Below are positions 27,870 to 37,111 of a stretch of DNA of 64,000 nt, piece by piece. The translations under genes and the position numbers were made by a program. The stretch lies in assembly GCF_019219075.1 (NCBI RefSeq), contig NZ_JAHUWJ010000003.1:310001-374000 (forward strand), given 5' to 3'. Source of the DNA: Chitinophaga sp. sic0106. Lineage in GTDB: Bacteria > Bacteroidota > Bacteroidia > Chitinophagales > Chitinophagaceae. Every line of letters begins with the position of its first letter. Within the stretch, counting starts at the first letter, position 1. Under the pieces are notes generated by a model. That model was not told the DNA's origin, did not search any database, and saw only the letters and a list, made by a program, of their open reading frames with translations.

Positions 27870-29795
27870 TTACCATCCCGGATTTTGAACAAGATTGCGG
27901 TTCACAGTAATATTCCTTTCTCTTATTGGCCAGAAATAGTCTTTCAGGCTGAATGTCTGAAAGAAGATCGTACGTGTTTTGTAGTACAACTCCGTGGTGG
28001 ACTGTTGTATATCCCACCCGGTGAGCGGAGCATTCATGATGGCCGGCGCTTCTTTCCAGCGGCGCATGTCATAAAAGCGCTGTCCTTCAAATGCCAGTTC
28101 ATTATAACGCTCCTGGTGGATGATACTCCGCAATCCTTCTTTGGTAGTTGGTTTAGAGGGGTTCGTACTAAAATTGGTCCAGGCGTTTTCAACAGATGGG
28201 ATGCCAGCTCTTGCTCTCACCAAATTGATGTAAGAAAGCGCATCAGGAGTAGGCCCGTTGGCTTCGTTCATGGCTTCCGCTGCCAGCAGGTATAAATCTG
28301 CCAGGCGGAATTCCGGCCAGGGGTATTGCTGAATGGTTAAGGTGGAAGAAGTACCGATTACATCCTGAAAGTGTACATATTTCTTAATCCAGTAACCAGT
28401 AGTGGAATAGGCAAACTGCACCTGCTGACTGGCAGCCTGTCCCTTTTTTGCCTTTACACTCAGGATAGTACCTTTTTCGTCATACTTACCCTGACCATAC
28501 CATTTACCACCGTCAAAACCGAGGTTGGCATAGAAACGGGGCTCCCGGTCAAAGTTCAGTACGGCGGTTACATAACCTACCTCCAGGTCTGTTTTTTCTT
28601 CGGTAACGGCTGTACGTAAATTATAGCGGGTGCTGTAAGGATAGGTTTTATCCTCATTCATGGGCAGCCCGTTTTTGGTATAAAAATTCTCCACTATTTT
28701 CAGTGGGGGCGCCAGCTGTCCACGTGGACTGGTGTTATCCAGGTATTGCGGATCAAGGCCTCTGGGTATACTGTTCAGTTGCAGGTCGTTGACCATACTG
28801 TTAGGATTCGCCCATATCTGTTCTGTATTCCAGCGGTCACAGATCGCGTTGCGGATACTCATTTCAGTATACTGTTGCGGACTGAGGTAGTTGGCTGCCA
28901 CACTCTGCGTGTACACGTATAGTTTCATGCCTTGTTCATGGCACATATCAATTGCTTCCTTGCAGGCTGCTGCTGCCTTTTGCCATTTACTGTCGTCCTG
29001 CTGTATGGAAAACAGCGCCCGGTTTTTATTGTCGGTAAAGCCTTTGTAGTCTGCGTTGCCGTTAAAAAGCGGGCTGGCAGCATATACCAGCACTTTGGCT
29101 TTCATTGCCAGACAAATGGGCTGTGTAATGCGCCCCTGCTCGGCGGCCAGATTCGAAAGGAGATCCGGCAGATCAGGTTTTGCTTCATCCAGCAACTGTG
29201 TGATGTAGTTAAAGCAGGTATCGATCGGATCACGATACACGCGGGTTTGCTCAGTAGTAGCATCAATCGGTAAATTGACACGTATCAGCGGGATAGGTCC
29301 GTACAGGCGTACCAGGTAGAAATGGTAGTAGGCTTTCAGGAACTTTACTTCTGCGATCCATCGGTTTTTTTCAGAAGTTTCCATGTCCGGCACCCGGTTG
29401 ATATTTTCCAGGAAGATGTTACAGTCGCGTAATGCACGGAACATCGATTTCATACCGCCGGTACCATCCCAGCAACTCACAAACGGATCGTTGCTGTTTT
29501 GCAGTCCTACGGCAACATTAAAAGCGGCAGGCTGCGAAGCACCTGCCACGTAAGGGTAGATGAGCGACCACTCGTCCCCCGCTGCCATCCCAATATTACC
29601 GGCGATGGTGCCATGAGAGGGCAGATAGCTGTAACAGGTGAAGAGATATTTCTCCGCCTCCTTACGCATGGTAAATGCATTTTCGATGGTCGCAATGTTA
29701 TCAGGCGTCACATCCAGGTACTTTTTACAGGAGCTCAAAGCGCCTGCAAGCATACCGGTGATCAGCACGTAAAAGATATATTTAGTCAGTTTCAT
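27870..29795 (-). CDS. SusD/RagB-family nutrient-binding lipoprotein (second locus)
   Basis: This 641-residue SusD-type protein has lipobox GALSSCKK, the early LDVTPDNIATIENAF segment, FLKAYYHFYLVRLYGPIPLI, AMKAKVLVYAASPLFNG, and a C-terminal region with RLADLYLLAAEAMNE, NLVRARAGIPS, RYNELAFEGQRFYDMRRWKE and QNPGW. It binds substrate above its SusC partner, whose gene ends 18 bp upstream. The locus carries two accessory lipoproteins but no glycosidase, so the degrading enzymes must be elsewhere or the substrate needs none. Confidence 0.96.
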   Translation of the reverse strand: MKLTKYIFYVLITGMLAGALSSCKKYLDVTPDNIATIENAFTMRKEAEKYLFTCYSYLPSHGTIAGNIGMAAGDEWSLIYPYVAGASQPAAFNVAVGLQNSNDPFVSCWDGTGGMKSMFRALRDCNIFLENINRVPDMETSEKNRWIAEVKFLKAYYHFYLVRLYGPIPLIRVNLPIDATTEQTRVYRDPIDTCFNYITQLLDEAKPDLPDLLSNLAAEQGRITQPICLAMKAKVLVYAASPLFNGNADYKGFTDNKNRALFSIQQDDSKWQKAAAACKEAIDMCHEQGMKLYVYTQSVAANYLSPQQYTEMSIRNAICDRWNTEQIWANPNSMVNDLQLNSIPRGLDPQYLDNTSPRGQLAPPLKIVENFYTKNGLPMNEDKTYPYSTRYNLRTAVTEEKTDLEVGYVTAVLNFDREPRFYANLGFDGGKWYGQGKYDEKGTILSVKAKKGQAASQQVQFAYSTTGYWIKKYVHFQDVIGTSSTLTIQQYPWPEFRLADLYLLAAEAMNEANGPTPDALSYINLVRARAGIPSVENAWTNFSTNPSKPTTKEGLRSIIHQERYNELAFEGQRFYDMRRWKEAPAIMNAPLTGWDIQQSTTELYYKTRTIFFQTFSLKDYFWPIRERNITVNRNLVQNPGW

Positions 29796-29813
29796 CAGGT
29801 GATAATTTAATGC

Positions 29814-32800
29814 CTAGTTAAAAGTCAGGTTCACGCCAACGTTGAATACCCTTTGTACCGGATATTTGAGGCCCAGGCCTCCCATTTCTACGTCCCACAA
29901 ATCAAATCCGGACAGGCAGAATAAATTGGTGCCATTCGCATAAATCCTGAAAGTGGAAGTATGCAGGCGCTTCTGGAATTTTTTAGGGAGATTATAACCT
30001 ATCTCCAGTTGTTTAAGGCGAAGGAAGGCGCCATTGCGCATCCACCAGGTACTGGCAGCGGAATTATTATTCATGTAAGTGGTGCTGAGTCGTGGCCACA
30101 ACGCATATACGTTCTGGTTATCCTCTGACCAGTGGTCATCCGCATAGGCTTTGAGCAACTGGGTTTCATTTACAAACGGTGCAGTGGAGTCAGCATCTAT
30201 CCAGAAAGAAGTTCTTCCTACGCCCTGGAAAAAGGCAGAGATATCCCAGTTTTTATAACCGGCAGAAAAACCAAATCCATACACTATTTCAGGGGTTTCC
30301 GGAAATCCGATGGTGGTCATGTCGGATGCATTGATCACCCCATCTTTGTTAAGGTCAAGGTACTTAACATCACCGCCGCCGTAGGCACTACCCAAACTCT
30401 GTAATGGCGAGTTAATGGCTTCCTTATCGTCTACAAAAAGGCGTTCTGCTATCAGGCCGGTTTTACCGCTGATAGGCCTTCCTACGCGACTACGGTAGGC
30501 TTCATTCGCCAGGTATTCCGGTTCCTCATATTTGGTAAAAATTCCGCTGGCATAGGTGAAGTTGGCCATTACCTGGAACCAGCTTTTTTCGTAGTGCTGG
30601 TTGTAATCGAGCGAGAGGTCTATACCCTTACTTTCCGCTTCACCAATATTTGCTTTTGGTGTGGCATTCAATCCCATGGTAGAAGGAAGGTCCGCGCGGG
30701 ACATCAGGATGTTGGTTCGGCGGTATTTGTATATCTCTCCCGTGAAGTTCAGTTTATCTTTAATACTCAGTTCTATCGCGGCATTGGCCTGATAGGACTT
30801 TTCCCAGGTAATGTCAGTATTCGAGTAGCGGCTTACCGTATAGCCGGGAGCACTGTAGAGGCGGTCGGTTCCGAATACGGCACCTTTGGCTGCGTCGTTC
30901 GGGTTGGTATTTGACAGGTAGAAGAAACGTTCACTACCATCGCCGATGGCATCGTTACCCACCAAACCGTAGGTAGACCTGAGTTTCAGATTAGTAATGG
31001 TATTGGCGATACTGCTGCTCTTGAAGAAATTCTCGTTGGAGATCGTCCATGCCACGCCTCCGGAAGGAAAGAAACCGAAGCGTTTGGTTTGATAGAATCT
31101 TTCGGAACCATTATACCCGAAATTGAACTCTGCAAAGTAACGGGTATCGTAGTTATAAGTAAGGCGGCCCGATATACCGGAGTTGCGGCCCGGCAATGTT
31201 TCCATCAGGGTTTCTCCGGAAGGATTGGCCGTGCTGCGGAGGATATTAATCAGCATGCCGCTGATATTATGCTTACCGAATGACTGCCCGTAGTTCAGTG
31301 CGGATTCCCAGTAAAACACGGCATTTACTTTCTTCATATCATCCCCGTTATTGGCGAAATTCAAATATTCCGTTCCCGTTGTAGGATTCAATGGCACCAG
31401 CTGATAGGATTTATCATCTGCATTATAGCCGGAGGCTTCATAGTAGAAAGGCATGTAGGCCCGCAACACATAAAAGTTAGAGGTCCTGTTTACGTTTACC
31501 ATGGTGCGGAAGCTCAGGCCGGGAATAAGTTGATCCAGCTTTTGTTTCAGTTCCATCTGGGCGGACATAAACGACCTTGATTCATCTTTATAGCCCATCA
31601 GCATGGCTGCGTAAGGGTTTAGTAGCAGGTTACCTTTTCGGAGGCTGTTTCCAAACATAATGTGGTTTACATAAGAATGTTCCGCATCTTTTGGATAATA
31701 GGCCGGGAAGAGTACCGGATTGGAATGCATTACCTGCCGGTATACCCATGATCCTCCGGTGGTAGCGCCGCTGCCCATAGGGCCTTTGTAATCATCAAAG
31801 TTGCTGCTGGTGCGCACGGTCAGCAGTGTGGATTTGGTAAGGTCCACATCTACGTTGGCGCGTATGGTATACCGTTTTACACTTACGTTGCTGTTAAAAT
31901 TATTTTGTTTATCTACTTTAAGTACGCCATTATCGTTGGTGAATGATCCGGATACAAAGTAGCGTGCAACAGATCCGCCACCGCTTACGTTCAGGTTGGC
32001 CCGCTGGTTGTTGGCCCATTTTTTAAACAGCATATCCTGCCAGTCGTTTGCCGGGTAAATCAGGGGATCTTTTCCTTCTTTGGTGCCGCGGATCTGGTCT
32101 TCCATATAGAATTCGCCGCCGGCGGCATTTCTGGTTTTCAGTGCTTCATTATAGGACTCCATATATGTTACGGGGTCCGCCAGTTCCAGATTTTTGGTTG
32201 CCTGTGAGAAGGAATTTTCCATGCGGAAATTAATTTTCGCGGGGCCTTCCTTACCGTGGCGGGTGGTAACCAGGATTACGCCGTTGGCACCTCTGGCGCC
32301 ATATAACGCAGTGGAGGTGGCATCTTTCATAATAGAAAAGCTCTCGATATCATCCGGGCGGAGTCGCGCCAGGTCATCGGTAGAAAGTTCCACCCCATCG
32401 ATGAGGATGAGCGGTTCTTTTTTATAACCGAAGGTGGTCACACCGCGTACGAAGAAGTCGGCATTATCTGCTCCCGGTTCACCACTGCGCTGATAAGCGA
32501 TCAGGCCGGCGGCCCTACCTGCCAGTGCAGTGGTGAGGTTGCTGCTGGGCACTTTCAGGTCAGCTACGTTGATAGAGGTGACTGAGCCTACCATTTCCCT
32601 TTTCTTTTGGGTACCATAGGCCACTACCACTGTTTCACCGAGCGTGTTGGTAGCCGGTTTCAGGATCATGTTGATGGTGGACTGCGTGGTGATGGCTACT
32701 TCTCTGGCTTCGAAGCCCATCATGGTAAAGATGACGGTGGCGTTTTCCGGCACTACGAGGATATAGCGGCCGTTGATATCAGTAACCGTACCCATAGAGG

Positions 32801-33050
32801 TCTTGTTTTTCACTACTACGGTTACTCCCGGCAGCGGCGTACCTGCGCTGTCGGTCACCAGGCCTTTGATTTCTTTATTTACGAACGTTTCAGTTTCGTA
32901 TATACGTTCGTGTGAGTAGTAATTTTTTTTAACGGGAGATGTAAACCCCGTAGTGGCATAATTGCCAGTAGCTGCGCTGGGCCCGGCGGAAGAAAGGTGC
33001 GGCCACAGTAGCAGTAACACATAAGCATTTTTGCGTAGCGTTCTGATCAT
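29814..33050 (-). CDS. SusC/RagA-family TonB-dependent transporter (second locus)
   Basis: The protein has 1078 residues from the ATG at 33050, chosen because a signal peptide starts there (RKNAYVLLLLWPHLSSAGPS); the frame extends upstream only to a TTG. There is no STN domain, unlike the SusC at 2387. A CarboxypepD_reg-like domain covers about 62-130 (GLVTDSAGTPLPGVTVVVKN). The plug follows (YGTQKKREMVGSVTSINVAD, RGVTTFGYKKEPLILIDGVE, IMKDATSTALYGARGANGV), then the barrel ending RVFNVGVNLTFN. It imports an unknown substrate. Without STN it cannot use FecR-type signalling, so its control is different, perhaps through the repeated sequence in the 553-bp gap upstream. Confidence 0.96.
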   Translation of the reverse strand: MIRTLRKNAYVLLLLWPHLSSAGPSAATGNYATTGFTSPVKKNYYSHERIYETETFVNKEIKGLVTDSAGTPLPGVTVVVKNKTSMGTVTDINGRYILVVPENATVIFTMMGFEAREVAITTQSTINMILKPATNTLGETVVVAYGTQKKREMVGSVTSINVADLKVPSSNLTTALAGRAAGLIAYQRSGEPGADNADFFVRGVTTFGYKKEPLILIDGVELSTDDLARLRPDDIESFSIMKDATSTALYGARGANGVILVTTRHGKEGPAKINFRMENSFSQATKNLELADPVTYMESYNEALKTRNAAGGEFYMEDQIRGTKEGKDPLIYPANDWQDMLFKKWANNQRANLNVSGGGSVARYFVSGSFTNDNGVLKVDKQNNFNSNVSVKRYTIRANVDVDLTKSTLLTVRTSSNFDDYKGPMGSGATTGGSWVYRQVMHSNPVLFPAYYPKDAEHSYVNHIMFGNSLRKGNLLLNPYAAMLMGYKDESRSFMSAQMELKQKLDQLIPGLSFRTMVNVNRTSNFYVLRAYMPFYYEASGYNADDKSYQLVPLNPTTGTEYLNFANNGDDMKKVNAVFYWESALNYGQSFGKHNISGMLINILRSTANPSGETLMETLPGRNSGISGRLTYNYDTRYFAEFNFGYNGSERFYQTKRFGFFPSGGVAWTISNENFFKSSSIANTITNLKLRSTYGLVGNDAIGDGSERFFYLSNTNPNDAAKGAVFGTDRLYSAPGYTVSRYSNTDITWEKSYQANAAIELSIKDKLNFTGEIYKYRRTNILMSRADLPSTMGLNATPKANIGEAESKGIDLSLDYNQHYEKSWFQVMANFTYASGIFTKYEEPEYLANEAYRSRVGRPISGKTGLIAERLFVDDKEAINSPLQSLGSAYGGGDVKYLDLNKDGVINASDMTTIGFPETPEIVYGFGFSAGYKNWDISAFFQGVGRTSFWIDADSTAPFVNETQLLKAYADDHWSEDNQNVYALWPRLSTTYMNNNSAASTWWMRNGAFLRLKQLEIGYNLPKKFQKRLHTSTFRIYANGTNLFCLSGFDLWDVEMGGLGLKYPVQRVFNVGVNLTFN

Positions 33051-33603
33051 GGAATGTAGATTTACTTGATGATTGCGATTGATTTTGGCAGGAGAAAAAC
33101 ATTTTAATTTTGGCAATAAGCAGTCTGTTACAGAGCGATACAGGCCCTGCAGCAGCGTTGATTCCGGGGAATTGTTTCGATTACAGCAATAAGATTCCGT
33201 TACAGACCGTATACTCTTTTATACGTGCTGTATCAGTGTTGATTCCGGGGAATAGATGGTCGTGATGGAATTGTTATTTTTCCATTTAATAAACGTGGCT
33301 ATGCATTAAGTACAAGACTAACTACAGAAATACAAAATCACAGTTGTACCTAAACGTGGTGAATAAAACAGTAATAATCCAAGTTCTCATTGCTCAGATA
33401 TTCTACAGGGACATTTACTTTTGGTTGTTACAGTAATAATTTTGGCTGATGTATCTCCTGCAAACGATTGCAGAACTATCACAAAAGAAAGAAAAATAAT
33501 ACTTATCTGATGATAGTATTTTGTTATTTTAAGATATTATTTTAACATTAACAGAAATCAACTAAGTCGATTTAGCGTAGCTGAAACCCTTAAAAATGCC
33601 CGT
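33051..33603. other. 553-bp intergenic region before the second susC
   Basis: This AT-rich gap lies upstream of susC and downstream of the DUF1648 gene. It holds an imperfect tandem duplication (33113-33253, listed separately). No TAnnTTTG element in the right orientation and no convincing open frame was seen. The frame of susC continues to 33116 but only from a TTG. Confidence 0.6.
33113..33253. repeat. imperfect tandem duplication upstream of susC
   Basis: Two units share three ordered blocks: GCAATAAG (33113 and 33186), GTTACAGA (33127 and 33199) and GTTGATTCCGGGGAAT (33157-33172 and 33238-33253). The middle parts diverge, so offsets grow from 72-73 to 81 bases. The position suggests a regulatory region with two binding sites. 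Confidence 0.75.
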
Positions 33604-34044
33604 TTATGAAATCGTTTGCTGTCCTTGCCAGTAGGTAATAGCGGCGAGCACACAGAATACAAATACAACGGCTGCACGAACAATATACAACATCAGCTTA
33701 CTCTCCTCTGCCATATGTTTGCCTACAGGGTGTGCTTCATGTTTAAAGGAATGGGAGATCAGGTTGCTCTGCAGCAGTGCGGAAGCACAAAGAAAGATAG
33801 TAACCGGCACGATGAGCAACACCCACAGGCTGCTTTTATCACCGTAATAATCCGTTTCCCCTCTGAGGTTAAAATGAATAGGAATGTTGTTGGGCAAATA
33901 AATCCAGGCGATGATAAATTCCAGTAACAATATCGCCAGCAGGGAAATAGTGAGCTTGGTTATAAACACGAAGTTCTTTTTCTGTGGATCGGGGAAAAAA
34001 AACAATTTAATGCGGTTAACGCTCATGAGAAACATTTTTTGCAT
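33604..34044 (-). CDS. DUF1648-domain small membrane protein
   Basis: This 146-residue protein has three predicted membrane helices, at about 31-51 (LTISLLAILLLEFIIAWIYL), 72-92 (LWVLLIVPVTIFLCASALL) and 117-137 (LYIVRAAVVFVFCVLAAITY). Between the first two is the DUF1648 signature IPIHFNLRGETDYYGDKSS, found in SdpI-like immunity and membrane proteins and in many small proteins of unknown role. A second ATG at 34026 would start at MSVNR. It is probably transcribed alone; its neighbour upstream ends in a terminator. No function is assigned. Confidence 0.8.
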   Translation of the reverse strand: MQKMFLMSVNRIKLFFFPDPQKKNFVFITKLTISLLAILLLEFIIAWIYLPNNIPIHFNLRGETDYYGDKSSLWVLLIVPVTIFLCASALLQSNLISHSFKHEAHPVGKHMAEESKLMLYIVRAAVVFVFCVLAAITYWQGQQTIS

Positions 34045-34112
34045 TCAGGGTTATGGGTTGTAACTAAAGATACGGGAAATTATTGCATTTGCATCAAAAG
34101 TGCTGTCATGAT

Positions 34113-34142
34113 AAAAAAAAGGTCCGGCCAACTGGCCGGACC
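34113..34142 (-). terminator. intrinsic terminator after the SDR gene
   Basis: GGTCCGGCC (34121-34129) pairs perfectly with GGCCGGACC (34134-34142) around AACT. On the minus strand eight T residues follow the stem. It begins about 28 bases after the SDR stop codon. Confidence 0.92.
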
Positions 34143-34170
34143 CTGTATATCGATGGGTAAGCAAAGCTTT

Positions 34171-34923
34171 TTATACTGCGGTATAAGCGCCGTCTACGAG
34201 GTATTTACCGCCGGTCACATAGGATGCTTTATCGGAACTGAGCCATACAACCAGTTCTGCTACTTCTGATGCTTTTCCGAGCCGACCTATAGGGTGCAGC
34301 CCCACCAGCGCAGCTTTCGCTGTTGCATCCATCATTTCCAGGAGGGGTGTATTGATATAACCCGGACATACTGCGTTTACACGGATTCCTTTGGCGGAAT
34401 ATTCCGCAGCAGCCGTTTCGGTTAATCCAATCACGCCATGTTTTGCGGCCACATAGGCTGCGGCATTGGCAGAACCAACCACACCCAGAATGGATGAAAT
34501 ATTTACGATGGCGCCACCGCCGCTTTTCAGCATTGCAGGCAACTGGTATTTCATGCCGTAAAAGACACTATTCAGGTTAACACCAATGACTTTCTGATAG
34601 GTTTCTATACTGTAATCGGCAGTTGGTTTTGCCTCACCACCTATACCTGCGTTGTTGCAGGCAATATCCAGGCGGCCGTATAGTTCCAGCGTTTTATCCA
34701 CCAGCTGTTTGCAATCTTCGGGGTTACTCACATCACATTTTACAAACGATGCTTCGCCTCCCTTGTCCTTAATAGATGCTACTACTTTAGCACCATGTTC
34801 TTCATTTACATCACTCACAATCACCTTTGCACCCCCACCGGCGTACAACAGTGCCACCGCTTCACCAATCCCTGATCCGGCACCGGTTACCAGCGCCACC
34901 TTTCCTTCAAATAACTGTTCCAT
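34171..34923 (-). CDS. SDR-family oxidoreductase (FabG-like)
   Basis: This 250-residue classical short-chain dehydrogenase has the NAD(P)-binding TGAGSGIG at about 14-21, CDVSNPEDC, NNAGIGG at about 90-96, the catalytic serine in VNISSILG, and the YVAAK catalytic pair at about 157-161, followed by RVNAVCPGYINTP and the C-terminal YVTGGKYLVDGAYT. The cofactor and substrate cannot be fixed; members include 3-oxoacyl-ACP reductases and sugar or glucose dehydrogenases. It is monocistronic, with an exact -7 promoter element at 34968-34975 and its own terminator. Confidence 0.93.
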   Translation of the reverse strand: MEQLFEGKVALVTGAGSGIGEAVALLYAGGGAKVIVSDVNEEHGAKVVASIKDKGGEASFVKCDVSNPEDCKQLVDKTLELYGRLDIACNNAGIGGEAKPTADYSIETYQKVIGVNLNSVFYGMKYQLPAMLKSGGGAIVNISSILGVVGSANAAAYVAAKHGVIGLTETAAAEYSAKGIRVNAVCPGYINTPLLEMMDATAKAALVGLHPIGRLGKASEVAELVVWLSSDKASYVTGGKYLVDGAYTAV

Positions 34924-34967
34924 ACTACCCTATTTTAGTGCGTAAAACAATATCTTTTTCTGTATAA

Positions 34968-34975
34968 CAAAAGTA
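34968..34975 (-). promoter_or_regulatory. likely -7 promoter element of the SDR gene
   Basis: Read on the minus strand this is TACTTTTG, an exact TAnnTTTG. Transcription would start near 34961, giving a leader of about 37 bases. A clear -33 TTG is missing. Confidence 0.4.
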
Positions 34976-35072
34976 CGGAATGACGCGGTGGTGAAGGATG
35001 ATAAATGTCAGTTTGCAGTAGCTTTTAGAAATGCTTTAACATATCTGGTAAAGGCTTATGGAAACCGCAAAG

Positions 35073-35651
35073 TTAGACGGCATTTTCTTTATGTCTCAAA
35101 GCCTGCAACGCCACTGCCCACTTCTCCACTTCATGCAACATCGTTTGCGCGGACCTATCGGCCGACTCCGTAGCCACAAACTCATCCTGCTCATTGATAT
35201 TTTTATCAAAGAAATTCAGGATCACGCCTTCCGGTAACGGCATTACCTTCAGAGCGGTCAGCACCTGCTTCAGCATCTGCGCAGCACGGGTACCACCGGA
35301 ACCGCCACCGTAACTGACAATGCCGGCCGGTTTATTGTTCCACTCCCAATACAAATAATCCAGCGCATTTTTCAGCGGCGCCGGCATAGCAAAATTGTAT
35401 TCTGCGGTTACAAATAAAAAAGCATCTGCTTCCTCAATAGTAGCACTCCATTTTTTCGTATGCGCGTGCGCGTACTTTTTCATGCGCGGATGAAAAGCTT
35501 CATCCATCATTGGCAGATTTATATCGCCAAGATCAAGTATTTCCACTTCGAAGTGGCCGGTTTGCTCCGCTACTGCGGCTATCCAGCGGGCAATAATGGG
35601 ACCTTTCCTGCCCGGACGGGTGGTGGATGTAATCACTTTTAATTTCAGCAT
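35073..35651 (-). CDS. NADPH-dependent FMN reductase-family flavoprotein
   Basis: The protein has 192 residues from the ATG at 35651; a slightly longer frame starts only at TTG. The flavodoxin-like fold shows TSTTRPGRKGP (phosphate-binding loop), LPMMDE, FVTAEYNFAMPAPLKNALDY and YGGGSGGTRAAQML, all typical of the NADPH-dependent FMN/azo/chromate reductase group. It is cytoplasmic and uses FMN to reduce quinones or similar electrophiles; the true substrate is unknown. It is divergent from the five-gene cassette at 35793, with 141 bp between them. Confidence 0.92.
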   Translation of the reverse strand: MLKLKVITSTTRPGRKGPIIARWIAAVAEQTGHFEVEILDLGDINLPMMDEAFHPRMKKYAHAHTKKWSATIEEADAFLFVTAEYNFAMPAPLKNALDYLYWEWNNKPAGIVSYGGGSGGTRAAQMLKQVLTALKVMPLPEGVILNFFDKNINEQDEFVATESADRSAQTMLHEVEKWAVALQALRHKENAV

Positions 35652-35792
35652 AGACTGGTTCTGTTTAGGTTTCAAAAGCGAAAATAAACGTACGGACCTG
35701 TATGTTCATATTTTCTCAAAATAAATTTTCATTACTCAAATACACTGCGTAGTGCCCGCCTACTTTTACATCCGAAAAGATACAATTGCCTT

Positions 35793-37097
35793 ATGCCCAT
35801 CACGTTTACTGAACAACAGGTACTCGATACCGCTCCCGATGATGCCAGCCGTAAATCAGGTAAGGACCTGGCCAGCCTGCTCAAATGGGAAAGCACCGGC
35901 AGGTCAGCAATTGCCCTCTGGGGCGCCTGTAAAGGCAGTGGCAGCAAACCATACCAAACACAGATCGATCTGCAGCAACTGGCCTTCAAATGCAGTTGCC
36001 CCAGCAGGAAATTCCCCTGCAAACATGGTATCGCACTGCTACTGCTCTATTCCCGCAGTACAGATAATATCCCCGAAACCGCCTCACCTGCATGGGTAAA
36101 CGAATGGATAGAAAAACGCCAGGCCACACAGGAAAAAAAAGCCGCCGCACCGGTTACCACCAGTACCTCCTCCGCTAAAAGCCCTGCTGTCAGAGCCTCC
36201 CGGGTAAATGAGGGTATTGAAGAACTACTCCGGTGGATGAAAGATATGCTGCGTAACGGCATCATACATCTCCCTGAAAAAAACCAGACCTACTGGGAAA
36301 ATACCGCACGCCGGCTCATAGACGCACAGGCCCCCGGCCTGGCCGGCATGGTCCGTAACCTGCAGGATATACACTACTACCAGGAAGGATGGCAGCAACA
36401 ATTTATGGTACACCTCCTGAAACTATATACCACCGTTCAGGGATACCTGCATCTGGAACTGCTGCCGGAACTCCTGCAACAGGATATCCGCCAGCAATGC
36501 GGATTCACCGTTAACCAGGAATACCTTAAATCTCTCCCCGGTATAACAGACACCTGGCAGGTGCTCGGCAAACAAATAACGGAACAGGATAAACTCATCA
36601 CCGAACGGTACTGGCTATACGGAGAAAGCTCCGGGCAAACAGCACTCATCCTGCAATTTTACGCCCGGCACTTTTCTACGCCGGCCTTTACCCTCCAACC
36701 CGGTACCGCCATTAAAGCAGAACTGGTGTATTTCCCTTCCGTAAAGCCGCTGCGCGCGGTTCTGAAGGAATATAAGCTCACCGCTTCGCCCATGCATTTT
36801 CATGGCATGCATCAATGGTCGGATGTGCTGGCGCATCAAACAGACCTTTGCAGCAGTATGCCCGTATATCCGGAACAGTTATATACCGTGCAGTCGCTCC
36901 AGCTGGTGCCACAACAACAGCAATGGCTGCTGATGGACCAGCAGCGCCAGCTCATGGCCCTAAAACCCGGCAGCAACAAGCTATGGAAACTGCTCGCCAT
37001 CACCGGCGGCCATGCCATGCCCATGGCTGTTACAGGCGCCGGCAACTACTACGAACCCATTGGCGTATGGTCCAATGAACACTATCAAGCCCTCTGA
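35793..37097 (+). CDS. SWIM zinc-finger protein, first gene of the SWIM-DUF5691-MoxR-DUF5682-VWA cassette
   Basis: This 434-residue protein has a SWIM zinc finger near the N-terminus (FKCSCPSRKFPCKHG, ligands C67, C69, C76 and H78). SWIM fingers bind DNA or proteins. An Ala/Ser/Thr-rich linker lies at about 112-132. The remaining 300 residues are not recognised beyond a helical part (LLRWMKDMLRNGIIHLPEKN, AGMVRNLQDIHYYQEGWQQQ) and a C-terminal beta-rich part. There is no signal peptide. It is followed 14 bp later by the DUF5691 gene, and all five cassette genes are tightly packed. It may be the nucleic-acid or target-recognition part of the system; that is inference from the SWIM finger. Confidence 0.88.
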   Translation: MPITFTEQQVLDTAPDDASRKSGKDLASLLKWESTGRSAIALWGACKGSGSKPYQTQIDLQQLAFKCSCPSRKFPCKHGIALLLLYSRSTDNIPETASPAWVNEWIEKRQATQEKKAAAPVTTSTSSAKSPAVRASRVNEGIEELLRWMKDMLRNGIIHLPEKNQTYWENTARRLIDAQAPGLAGMVRNLQDIHYYQEGWQQQFMVHLLKLYTTVQGYLHLELLPELLQQDIRQQCGFTVNQEYLKSLPGITDTWQVLGKQITEQDKLITERYWLYGESSGQTALILQFYARHFSTPAFTLQPGTAIKAELVYFPSVKPLRAVLKEYKLTASPMHFHGMHQWSDVLAHQTDLCSSMPVYPEQLYTVQSLQLVPQQQQWLLMDQQRQLMALKPGSNKLWKLLAITGGHAMPMAVTGAGNYYEPIGVWSNEHYQAL

Positions 37098-37111
37098 TAA
37101 AAGTAATTACC

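Noticed and set aside
33051..33116. Upstream extension of the second SusC (22 more residues)
   Set aside because: It begins at a TTG and puts a polar, basic stretch before the signal peptide that starts at the ATG at 33050.
35750..35792. TACTTTTA before the SWIM gene as a -7 promoter element
   Set aside because: One base off TAnnTTTG, no TTG at -33, and only about 20 bases from the start codon; too weak to list, though a promoter must lie in this 141-bp gap.
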